Positions 1-5,489 of a stretch of 6,988 bases of DNA are shown here, in pieces; position 1 is the first letter of the stretch; every line of letters begins with the position of its first letter. This DNA comes from Planctomycetota bacterium (GTDB lineage: Bacteria; Planctomycetota; Planctomycetia; Gemmatales; Gemmataceae): assembly GCA_018970845.1 (NCBI GenBank), contig JAGWVO010000192.1, forward strand, positions 1 through 6,988. The letters are read 5' to 3'. The position numbers and the translations under genes were made by a program. Below the pieces are notes generated by a model. That model ran no database searches, was not told the DNA's origin, and was given only the letters and a program-made list of their open reading frames with translations.

Positions 1-1442
1 AACTGGCCCAGGCGGAGGTAGCCTGTGGCGACCAGCGCGTCGGCCTCGGCGGGCGAACGGGGCGCCCCATTCACCATTTCGTCGCCCGCCAACTGCTCGC
101 GCGCGAACAGGTCGAACGGCTTGTCGGCGTTGAACGACCGGATGACATAGTCGCGGTACCGCCAGGCGAGCGGCCGGAACTCGTCGCGTTCGTAGCCGTT
201 GGTGTCGGCGTACCGGACAACATCGAGCCACAACCGCGCCTGGCGCTCGCCATAGGCCGGGGAGGCCAGCAGCCTGTCAACCAGCCTCTCGTACGCGTCG
301 GGTCGATTGTCGGCCAGGAAGGCATCCGCCTCGGCCGGACTCGGAGGCAGGCCGGTGAGGTCGGCATGCAGCCGGCGCAGCAAGGTTCGGCGATCCGCCT
401 GGGGCAATGGCTGGATTCCCTTGGCGGCAAGGCGCGCCCCGATGAAAGCGTCAACCGGATGCATGGCGCCGGCCGGCGGCGCGACCTTGGCCGGCGGCCG
501 CAGCGACCAGAGGTCGAGACGCTCGCCCCCAAAAAGCTTCCTGATGGGGTTTCGAGGATCGGTGAGAGCGTCACCCACCGGGCGGGCGTCGGCAACGGCC
601 TGGGCCGATGGGGCGTAGGCGTCGAGGCTAGCGACGGTGGCCCCCAGAAGGATCGCGTCGAAGTGGGCCTCCTCGCCGCCATCGCAGGTCGGGGCGATGC
701 CGGTGATCACGCAATCTCCCAGGGCCTTCCACAAGTCGATGGTGACCAAGGTCCATTCGGAGGGGGCGGCGGACGCCACCTGCACCGAGGCCCATCCGGT
801 GGTGTTGGGCCCGGAGTGGAATCGGCCCCTGGCCGACTTGGCGTCGGGCCATTTGCCGGAAAGCGCCAGTTCGATCATGATGCCGCCCGGACCCCGCTTC
901 CTCCACGCCAGGCGCAGGTGCCGGTATTGTCCGGCCGAGGGGTTTTCGCGGATCTCATGGCTCCAGCCGGGAATGGATGGCGATTCGCGCTGGAGCGGCG
1001 CCACCGCCAAGGCCGCGCCGCCGGAGAACGGCTTGTCGCGCATGAGCCGGGCGGCTCCCTTGCCTCCCGTCAGCAGCGCGGGGAATCCCGGATCGTCGTC
1101 GAAAAGCGCCAACGCGGGCGAGGCGGGCCAGGCGGCGCCGGCGCGAACCCACCTCGACAAGACGGATATCTCACGGTCGGAAAGACGGTTCTTGGGAGGC
1201 ATCAGCCGGGCCGGATCGGCGGAGGTGATCGACCGCACCAGCGCTCCCGAGGCGACCGGATTTCCCGAATCGCCGCCTCGTGATACGGAGAGGGCCGAAT
1301 CGAGGCGCAATCCTCCCGATTGCTTCGCCGGGCCATGGCACGACCAGCACCGGGCCTCGAGAAGCGCCACGGCTTCCTTGGCCAACGCGAATGCCTCGTC
1401 ACCGGCATGCGGAACCAGCATCAAGGCCAGGAGCGGTATCAA
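1..1442 (-). CDS. Planctomycete cytochrome c / DUF1549 domain protein, 3' end beyond the window
   Basis: Exported multidomain protein of the PSCyt1-DUF1549(-DUF1553) type; 480 codons are visible and the frame stays open to the left edge. The N-terminus MIPLLALMLVPHA is a signal peptide. Residues 32-36 are CWSCH, a c-type heme site, followed by GGLRLDS (43-49), GGDSGN (56-61) and MPPKN (81-85), whose Met is the likely distal heme ligand. Residues about 105-300 resemble the jelly-roll-like part of this family (PGW.HEIRENP, RLAW). DPRNPIRKLFGGERLDLWSL precedes DUF1549, marked by LTGLPP (362-367), WLDVVRYAD (405-413) and NGYERDE (415-421). DUF1553 is expected past the edge. I chose TTG at 1442: an in-frame stop lies at 1449-1451, GGAG sits 9 nt upstream, and the first ATG (1421) would cut off half the signal peptide. 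The family is thought to be redox-related; its reaction is unknown. Confidence 0.93.
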   Translation of the reverse strand, partial: MIPLLALMLVPHAGDEAFALAKEAVALLEARCWSCHGPAKQSGGLRLDSALSVSRGGDSGNPVASGALVRSITSADPARLMPPKNRLSDREISVLSRWVRAGAAWPASPALALFDDDPGFPALLTGGKGAARLMRDKPFSGGAALAVAPLQRESPSIPGWSHEIRENPSAGQYRHLRLAWRKRGPGGIMIELALSGKWPDAKSARGRFHSGPNTTGWASVQVASAAPSEWTLVTIDLWKALGDCVITGIAPTCDGGEEAHFDAILLGATVASLDAYAPSAQAVADARPVGDALTDPRNPIRKLFGGERLDLWSLRPPAKVAPPAGAMHPVDAFIGARLAAKGIQPLPQADRRTLLRRLHADLTGLPPSPAEADAFLADNRPDAYERLVDRLLASPAYGERQARLWLDVVRYADTNGYERDEFRPLAWRYRDYVIRSFNADKPFDLFAREQLAGDEMVNGAPRSPAEADALVATGYLRLGQ

Positions 1443-1551
1443 GGCCAGTCACTCCGGAAGTTTGCCCGGGATGGACACGGGGAATCGGCCACGAAACATG
1501 GGTGACTCCGGCCCGCCGCCCGCGGTTTCGCCGGATGTCTTAAGCTTTCTC

Positions 1552-1581
1552 ATTATTTCCGGAGACGGCCCGCATGGTCAA
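1552..1581 (-). promoter_or_regulatory. Candidate sigma70-type promoter for the cytochrome c/DUF1549 gene
   Basis: On the minus strand TTGACC (1581-1576, five of six consensus bases) is followed after 18 nt by AATAAT (1557-1552, five of six, but lacking the first T). It lies in the 152-nt gap between the 153-residue protein gene and the cytochrome gene and would give a leader of roughly 100 nt. The gap (1443-1594) contains no ORF that I can support. The call rests only on consensus matching, and planctomycete promoters are poorly defined. Confidence 0.33.
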
Positions 1582-1594
1582 GAACGACGAGAGT

Positions 1595-2056
1595 TCAGCC
1601 TGAGCGTTCCTTGGATTCAAACGATATCTTCGCATCCTTGGGTACCACGAAGAAATCCGCGGCAATGCGAGCCCTCATTCCCCGGATGAGGACGCCCGCG
1701 GGTGCCTTCACGAAAAAGACAATCCTCGTTTCCCCGTTCACCTTGATCGTCTCATGTTGCAGCATGCCTTCGGGAGGACCAGCCGTGGTCCAACTCACCA
1801 AAACGATCGTTTCACGGCCAAAATCCACGCCCTTGATCAGTTTTTCAACAGAATCCTTTCCCGCGAGGACCTCAACGGCCTTGGCGTCAGTCAGCCGCGT
1901 CACCTTGGCTTGGCCGCCATGGCGGATGAAGAAATCGGGTTCGGAGGGTGAATAAGCCAGGGGACGCACCACCAGGGGCACGGGGTCCGCACCCAATGCC
2001 TCCGGCACTCCGGCCAAAGCGACCAAGCCCAAAAACCAAAAAAGCTGCCTGGGCAT
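1595..2056 (-). CDS. Small secreted protein of unknown function, planctomycete type
   Basis: 153 residues. Residues 1-22 form a signal peptide (FWFLGLVALAGVPEALGA) with no lipobox Cys, so the product is probably released to the periplasm or beyond. The mature part has the pattern KGVDFGRETIVLVSW (75-89), TAGPPEG (91-97) and ADFFVVPKDAKISFE (133-147). This looks like the small planctomycete secreted proteins with a VDF...LV.W / VPKDAK layout, which loosely recall the PrcB C-terminal domain; that resemblance is from memory. No catalytic residues are evident. The start is well set: AAGGAG (2068-2063) stands 6 nt before the ATG. It is followed by a 152-nt gap before the cytochrome gene and preceded by a 77-nt gap after the 174-residue protein gene, so cotranscription with the latter is possible but not shown. 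Confidence 0.85.
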   Translation of the reverse strand: MPRQLFWFLGLVALAGVPEALGADPVPLVVRPLAYSPSEPDFFIRHGGQAKVTRLTDAKAVEVLAGKDSVEKLIKGVDFGRETIVLVSWTTAGPPEGMLQHETIKVNGETRIVFFVKAPAGVLIRGMRARIAADFFVVPKDAKISFESKERSG

Positions 2057-2070
2057 CTTGGACTCCTTGT

Positions 2071-2110
2071 CATGTCACGGTTACTTGGCGCCATCCAACC
2101 GGCCCACATG
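2071..2110. promoter_or_regulatory. Operator-like dyad upstream of the 153-residue secreted protein gene
   Basis: An imperfect inverted repeat is centred between 2089 and 2090: TGGC/GCCA at the centre (2086-2093), GGTT (2079-2082) pairing with AACC (2097-2100) at equal distance, and CATGT (2071-2075) pairing with ACATG (2106-2110) slightly off register. The inner 22 bp match in 8 of 11 half-site positions. The centre has no loop, which suits a protein-binding dyad better than an RNA hairpin. It lies just upstream of the ribosome binding site of the downstream gene. No promoter could be placed confidently beside it. Confidence 0.28.
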
Positions 2111-2122
2111 AAACCGATAGGA

Positions 2123-2139
2123 CCGTGATGGCTTCACGG
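2123..2139. repeat. Short hairpin overlapping the stop codon of the 174-residue protein gene
   Basis: CCGTGA (2123-2128) pairs perfectly with TCACGG (2134-2139) across a 5-nt loop. The right arm on the plus strand contains the complement of the TGA stop codon (2134-2136). No T-tract follows on the minus strand, so an efficient intrinsic terminator is unlikely; it may only stabilise the 3' end of the message, or be chance. Confidence 0.3.
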
Positions 2140-2658
2140 GTTCGGGATGATTTCCGGCGTTGCCGGCTTGGGAAACTCCAGCTCCTTGGGAAGGTCCGGC
2201 ACCAGCTTTTCGCGAAGACCCGGGTTCTTGGATATCCCCGCGCCGTCGGCGAACTTCCATGTCTTGCCCATGTCCGACGAAATTGCCAAGAGGAACGACT
2301 TCGACCTGATCAGCCCCTTGGGAAACTTCATTTCCATCGTGGTCGGCACCACGACGAAAGTTTTCCTGTCCTTTTCAATGAAGGCGCCCGGCTCACCGAT
2401 GTTGTATGCCTTGATCTCAAATCCCCTTTCCTTGATTTGCTCCATTCCCTTGCGGATATTGTCAATCATTTTTTCCTTGCCGCCCAATTCCGCGACGATG
2501 GCGTCAAGGCTCATCTCGGCCACCTTGGAATAATCGCCCTTCACCGTCGCGTCGCGGACTTCCCCCGCCTGCTTGACAACGCTCGCCGAGCGTTCCTGCG
2601 CCAGCGCGGACAACCCGATCACCGCCGCCACAAGGATGACCATGGAACGGGTTTTCAT
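2134..2658 (-). CDS. Secreted protein of unknown function
   Basis: 174 residues. Residues 1-20 are a signal peptide (SMVILVAAVIGLSALA) with likely cleavage before QE and no lipobox. The mature part begins with a helical stretch containing ATVKGDYSKVAEM (37-49) and GGKEKMIDNIRKGMEQIKE (59-77), then a beta-rich part with FVVVPTTMEM (101-110), SFLLAIS (121-127) and GKTWKFADG (131-139), and a Pro-rich tail (PKPATPEIIPNP). The layout of a helix pair followed by a curved sheet, with GDY near the start, resembles small NTF2-like or DUF4878-like secreted proteins; I infer this from pattern only. No enzyme residues are recognisable. A GAAGGGAA sequence about 9 nt before the ATG is the ribosome binding site. 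It lies 64 nt after the YHYH gene on the same strand. Confidence 0.85.
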   Translation of the reverse strand: MKTRSMVILVAAVIGLSALAQERSASVVKQAGEVRDATVKGDYSKVAEMSLDAIVAELGGKEKMIDNIRKGMEQIKERGFEIKAYNIGEPGAFIEKDRKTFVVVPTTMEMKFPKGLIRSKSFLLAISSDMGKTWKFADGAGISKNPGLREKLVPDLPKELEFPKPATPEIIPNP

Positions 2659-2678
2659 GGGCAGGTTCCCTTCTCGTT

Positions 2679-2722
2679 GGAAAACCAGGTTTCACCGGGC
2701 GCCGTTGCCCGGAAAACCCAGG
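2679..2722. repeat. Hairpin flanked by short direct repeats between two secreted-protein genes
   Basis: CCGGGC (2695-2700) and GCCCGG (2707-2712) form a 6-bp GC stem with a 6-nt loop. It is flanked by a near-perfect direct repeat, GGAAAACCAGG (2679-2689) and GGAAAACCCAGG (2711-2722), whose copies start 32 nt apart. On the minus strand the stem is followed by TGAAACCTGGTTTT, a weak T-rich end, so partial termination or RNA processing after the YHYH gene is possible. Confidence 0.35.
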
Positions 2723-3820
2723 CTATCGCCTTTGGTAATGGCTGACGGATTCTTTTCCATCGGGCCCCTTGCGGGTGAAAGTCCATTTCGCGCCGCCGTT
2801 GGAACCATACCGCCACTGGTGCTCCGCGCCATCCAGCCTGTAGGCAAGCGAACATTCGCCGGCGGCGGGGTCTCCGCTGAATGCGGTGATGACGGCCCCG
2901 GGCAGCGGCCTGCCGGGAGGGCGAAGCGGATTGTCACGGGGCTGGGGTTCGACCTGGTCCCCCCGCACCACGACCTTTCCACGCAAGCCGCCGTTGATGT
3001 ACGGATAAGCCCGCGTGGCGTGGTAGCGGTACCCCCCGGATTCGTCGTCGCGTCCATTGAACTCGTCCAGGTCGGCTGGTTCGACACCATGGGAGTCGGC
3101 AAATCCGTAAATGGGATAGCCATCAAGGGCGAAGGCGATGGGATTGCCCTTGCCGACGACCTTTTCCAGGTGCGCGGGCGCGATGTGGTAGTGGTAATCG
3201 TCTCCCCGGCCGCAGTGGCCGCCGTGCTCGTCGAGTTCACCGGCGAGAAAGGCGTCCTCGCCCCGGTTGTTGAGGGCGTTGAAGATGGGAACGCCATTGA
3301 CGGCCAGGGCGATCGCGCCCCGGTACAGGGAACGGCGGGCCGAGACGGGCTTTTCAGCCTTGACGGGGTGAAGCGGAATCCTCCAGGCGTTGGCCCCCGA
3401 ATACGGCTGCGGCAACGGCACCTGCTGCTGCCAGGCCCGTATGCCGACCATCATGGGATGATCGGGCAGGCCGTCGGAGGAAACCAGAAGGTACCGGCCA
3501 TCCCAGTCAACAGTCACACGGGGCGCGAACCGCTTGAAATGCCGGGCGATGTCAGGTTCCACCGGGGATTTCTCCACTTCGGGCGCTCCGCCGCATCCCA
3601 GGATCGCCAGCGCCAGGCCCGCCAAGGCCGCGGCGGCCCCGGCCTTGCCCCGGCCCGCGCAGGCGAAAAGGACGGCGGCGGCCGCCAACCAGGCGACAGG
3701 CCCGATAACAATGAGATCCGCCGCCCCACCTTCAGGCGCCCGCCCATGCCACGGGTGCGCCATGGCGCTGTTTCCCGCGACCAACAGGGCCAGGCAAGCC
3801 AACCAGCGGAAATCAGCCAT
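2723..3820 (-). CDS. YHYH-domain protein with membrane-anchoring N-terminus
   Basis: 365 residues. Residues 1-21 read as a signal sequence ending SAMA, followed by HPWHGR; a hydrophobic segment lies at about 35-54 and another at about 61-75, ending in the lipobox-like ILGCGG (Cys76). The YHYH domain fills about residues 95-330. It shows GVPIFNALNN (176-185), DEHGGHCG (197-204), DDYHYHI with Y209-H212, LDGYPIYG (232-239) and GYRYHATRAYPYINGG (263-278). The His/Asp/Glu-rich core suggests a metal site, but the family's biochemical role is unknown. A C-terminal tail holds a basic aromatic stretch (HQWRYG, KWTFTR). The ATG lies inside the end of the upstream isomerase-like gene: ATGGCTGA contains both the start and the upstream stop, an 8-nt overlap that implies translational coupling. 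No strong ribosome binding site precedes it. The stop is TAG. Confidence 0.92.
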   Translation of the reverse strand: MADFRWLACLALLVAGNSAMAHPWHGRAPEGGAADLIVIGPVAWLAAAAVLFACAGRGKAGAAAALAGLALAILGCGGAPEVEKSPVEPDIARHFKRFAPRVTVDWDGRYLLVSSDGLPDHPMMVGIRAWQQQVPLPQPYSGANAWRIPLHPVKAEKPVSARRSLYRGAIALAVNGVPIFNALNNRGEDAFLAGELDEHGGHCGRGDDYHYHIAPAHLEKVVGKGNPIAFALDGYPIYGFADSHGVEPADLDEFNGRDDESGGYRYHATRAYPYINGGLRGKVVVRGDQVEPQPRDNPLRPPGRPLPGAVITAFSGDPAAGECSLAYRLDGAEHQWRYGSNGGAKWTFTRKGPDGKESVSHYQRR

Positions 3821-4718
3821 TGACGATTTTTCGTATCGCCGCGAACGACTTTGTCGCCGCGGTGAACGGATCGTACCCCGGAGCGGCCCAAACCTGCCGG
3901 CTGACCTCGACGCATACGGGTCCCTTGTAGCCGCCTTGAAGCAGCAGGGCTCGCATCATTGCGAGGTCGAGGCCGCCGTCGCCGGGCAGCACGAAGCGGG
4001 ACTGCTTGCCGTCGATCACGGTTTCCTTCACATGCACGAAGCGGGTTTGGGCCGCAAGCGCCTTCCATGCCTCGGGGATGCCAGGCATGCGGTGCTGGAA
4101 ATGGCTCGGGTCGAAAACGGCGACCACGCGGGGTGACTTGGCCCCGGCAATGAGCGCCGAGAGCGCCGACGCATCATCAAAAGCCTGCATGCGGTGCGGC
4201 TTGAGGGCCAGGGTTCCGCCCTCCCGCTCCAACACGGCAGCAACCTTCGCCAGGCGCTCCCTGAAAAGCGGCAACTTGGCAGGAAGGTCGCCCGGCTTGC
4301 CACCGACAACCGTCTCCAGCAACGGGGGAGACCCCGGTTGGAGCGACTTGGCCAGGGCGCATGCCTTGGCCAGAAGGCGCTGGTTTTTCTGGAAGGCGGC
4401 CTCGGGAGCGTCGATCGGCACATCGAGCATGAGCGCCGCGACGGCCATTCCGCTGGCCTGCAACAACTTGGCAAGCTGGGACACCGCCATCGGCGACAAG
4501 CTTTCCGGGTCGGCCTCCCACCCGGCGAGGCAGGCAAGTTCCACGGCCCGGTAGCCTGTCTTGGCCAAATGGTCGAGCCCCTTGGCCAACGGGACTTCCT
4601 TCATCCCGTACATGCTGAAGGCGGGAACCAGCGTCGCGGCCTCGGCGGTCAGGGCCGCGGTGGGGAGCGCGGCGATGGCGGCAAGGGCCGTCCGGCGGGT
4701 CTGGAACATGGCGGTCAT
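3813..4718 (-). CDS. Exported sugar phosphate isomerase/epimerase-like TIM barrel protein (AP_endonuc_2 family)
   Basis: 301 residues, usual length for the xylose-isomerase-like TIM barrel family (PF01261). The N-terminus has TRR (7-9) followed by a hydrophobic stretch to about residue 27 (ALAAIAALPTAALTAEA), fitting a Tat signal, common in planctomycete members. Barrel landmarks: GYRAVELA (55-62), TLALKPH (169-175), VVAVFDPSHF (198-207), RFVHVKE (226-232), LPGDGGLDL (244-252) and GPVCVEVS (266-273). The family normally carries metal-binding Glu in the TLALE.H strand; here that position is Lys173, while Asp203, His206, His229 and Glu271 remain. Substrate and reaction cannot be told from sequence. 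Start: ATG at 4718 with GGAAAAG just upstream; ATG at 4709 is also possible and keeps the RR motif. It is the first gene of the minus-strand cluster and overlaps the YHYH gene by 8 nt. Confidence 0.9.
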   Translation of the reverse strand: MTAMFQTRRTALAAIAALPTAALTAEAATLVPAFSMYGMKEVPLAKGLDHLAKTGYRAVELACLAGWEADPESLSPMAVSQLAKLLQASGMAVAALMLDVPIDAPEAAFQKNQRLLAKACALAKSLQPGSPPLLETVVGGKPGDLPAKLPLFRERLAKVAAVLEREGGTLALKPHRMQAFDDASALSALIAGAKSPRVVAVFDPSHFQHRMPGIPEAWKALAAQTRFVHVKETVIDGKQSRFVLPGDGGLDLAMMRALLLQGGYKGPVCVEVSRQVWAAPGYDPFTAATKSFAAIRKIVNG

Positions 4719-4764
4719 GAGCTTTTCCGTGGGGTCACGCCGGCGGAATGCCGGTCTTTTCCGC

Positions 4765-4793
4765 TTTCCGGAAGCGTTCCGGAGCCCTATCGT
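4765..4793 (+). promoter_or_regulatory. efp: Weak candidate promoter of efp
   Basis: TTTCCG (4765-4770) and TATCGT (4788-4793) are separated by 17 nt; they match three and four of six consensus bases. The -10 overlaps the candidate -10 of the opposite strand, so the two divergent promoters could exclude each other. The gap 4719-4846 must carry an efp promoter because the upstream gene points away, but this exact placement is weak. Confidence 0.18.
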
Positions 4794-4816
4794 AAACCCA
4801 TCATGAAAGGGCTCAA
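4789..4816 (-). promoter_or_regulatory. Candidate promoter of the isomerase-YHYH operon
   Basis: On the minus strand TTGAGC (4816-4811) and TACGAT (4794-4789) each match four of six sigma70 consensus bases with a 16-nt spacer. It lies in the 128-nt gap between the divergent isomerase-like gene and efp, about 70 nt before the isomerase start. The evidence is consensus only. Confidence 0.25.
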
Positions 4817-4846
4817 GCCCTCAATCGATCTTGGGGAGGTTGGATC

Positions 4847-5419
4847 GTGCCGATTGAATATAGCGAAGTGCGCAAGGGAATGGTCATCGTCGGCGAGGAC
4901 AAGCAACTCTATGCCGTTGTCGACCGCAACCTGCACACCCCCGGCAACTGGCGCGCCATCCTCACCCTCAAGCTCAAGAACCTCAACACCGGCGCGGTGA
5001 CCATCAGCCGATTCAAGCCGGAGGACAAGGTCGAACAGGCCTACCTCGACAATCGGCCGATGGCCTACTCCTACCAGGATGGCGAGGACTTCGTCTTCAC
5101 CGACTCCGAAACCTTCGAGACGGTCAACCTGCACAAGGACTGGGTGGGTGACCAGATCCTGTACCTTCGTGAAAACGACAACTGCAATGTGGTGTTCTTC
5201 GAGGGCAAGCCGATCAGCCTGGAGCTTCCGGCCTCGGTTCAACTCAAGGTGACGGAAACGGAACCGGCCCTCAAGGGCGCCACGGCCGCGGCTCAATACA
5301 AGCCCGCGACCTTGGAAACCGGCCTCAAGGTGCAAGTGCCGCCTTTCATCGCCATCGGCGAACTCATCACGGTGGACACGCGCACCGGGGAATACACCGG
5401 CCGGGTGAAGGAGAGCTGA
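4847..5419 (+). CDS. efp: Elongation factor P with Asn at the loop-tip position
   Basis: 190 residues, full length for EF-P, which binds ribosomes stalled on polyproline stretches between the P and E sites and helps peptide bond formation. Domain I (about 1-65) opens with YSEVRKGMVIVGEDKQLYAV. Domain II (about 66-127) contains YLDNRPMAYSYQDGEDFVF. Domain III (about 128-190) has ETEPALKGATAA, KPATLETGL and the C-terminal VDTRTGEYTGRV. The loop that normally carries the modified residue (PGKG with Lys34 in E. coli) reads LHTPGNWRA here, putting Asn at position 34, so lysylation or rhamnosylation as in model bacteria is ruled out at that residue. The start is GTG, fixed by a strong GGGGAGGT (4833-4840) 6 nt upstream. 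No modification enzyme gene is adjacent. It is transcribed divergently from the isomerase-like gene, and a hairpin follows the stop. Confidence 0.97.
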   Translation: MPIEYSEVRKGMVIVGEDKQLYAVVDRNLHTPGNWRAILTLKLKNLNTGAVTISRFKPEDKVEQAYLDNRPMAYSYQDGEDFVFTDSETFETVNLHKDWVGDQILYLRENDNCNVVFFEGKPISLELPASVQLKVTETEPALKGATAAAQYKPATLETGLKVQVPPFIAIGELITVDTRTGEYTGRVKES

Positions 5420-5446
5420 GCGGTCGCCCGCTGAAGGGTTTCACGA

Positions 5447-5478
5447 CGGGCCCCTTCGGGGCCCGATTCATTTCACGA
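5447..5478 (+). terminator. Probable rho-independent terminator after efp
   Basis: CGGGCCCC (5447-5454) pairs perfectly with GGGGCCCG (5458-5465) around a TTC loop, an 8-bp GC-only stem, followed by ATTCATTTCAC, a modest T-rich run. It sits 28 nt after the efp stop and just before the ribosome binding site of the serine hydrolase gene. The thin T-tract may allow read-through. TTTCACGA occurs on both sides (5439-5446 and 5471-5478). Confidence 0.55.
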
Positions 5479-5489
5479 GGAAGCTTCCC

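Noticed and set aside
71..682. Minus-strand 203-codon frame
   Set aside because: It overlaps the DUF1549 coding frame on the same strand in another phase and has a Ser/Thr/Pro/Arg-rich composition without motifs.
366..1689. Long plus-strand open frames of 305 and 350 codons (366-1283 and 637-1689)
   Set aside because: They lie opposite the cytochrome c/DUF1549 gene, have no recognisable motif and have Arg/Gly/Pro/Ser-rich composition typical of shadow frames in GC-rich DNA.
2573..3823. Plus-strand open frame of 416 codons
   Set aside because: It is antisense to the YHYH gene, whose motifs are unmistakable. It also runs across two minus-strand genes and a gap.
4809..4820. GGGCTCAAGCCC inverted repeat before efp
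   Set aside because: The stem is 4-5 bp with almost no loop and no T-tract. It is too small to call as a terminator, and the plus strand has no upstream gene ending there.
4787..5335. Minus-strand 182-codon frame opposite efp
   Set aside because: It is the complement of a conserved EF-P coding region and shows no protein features of its own.
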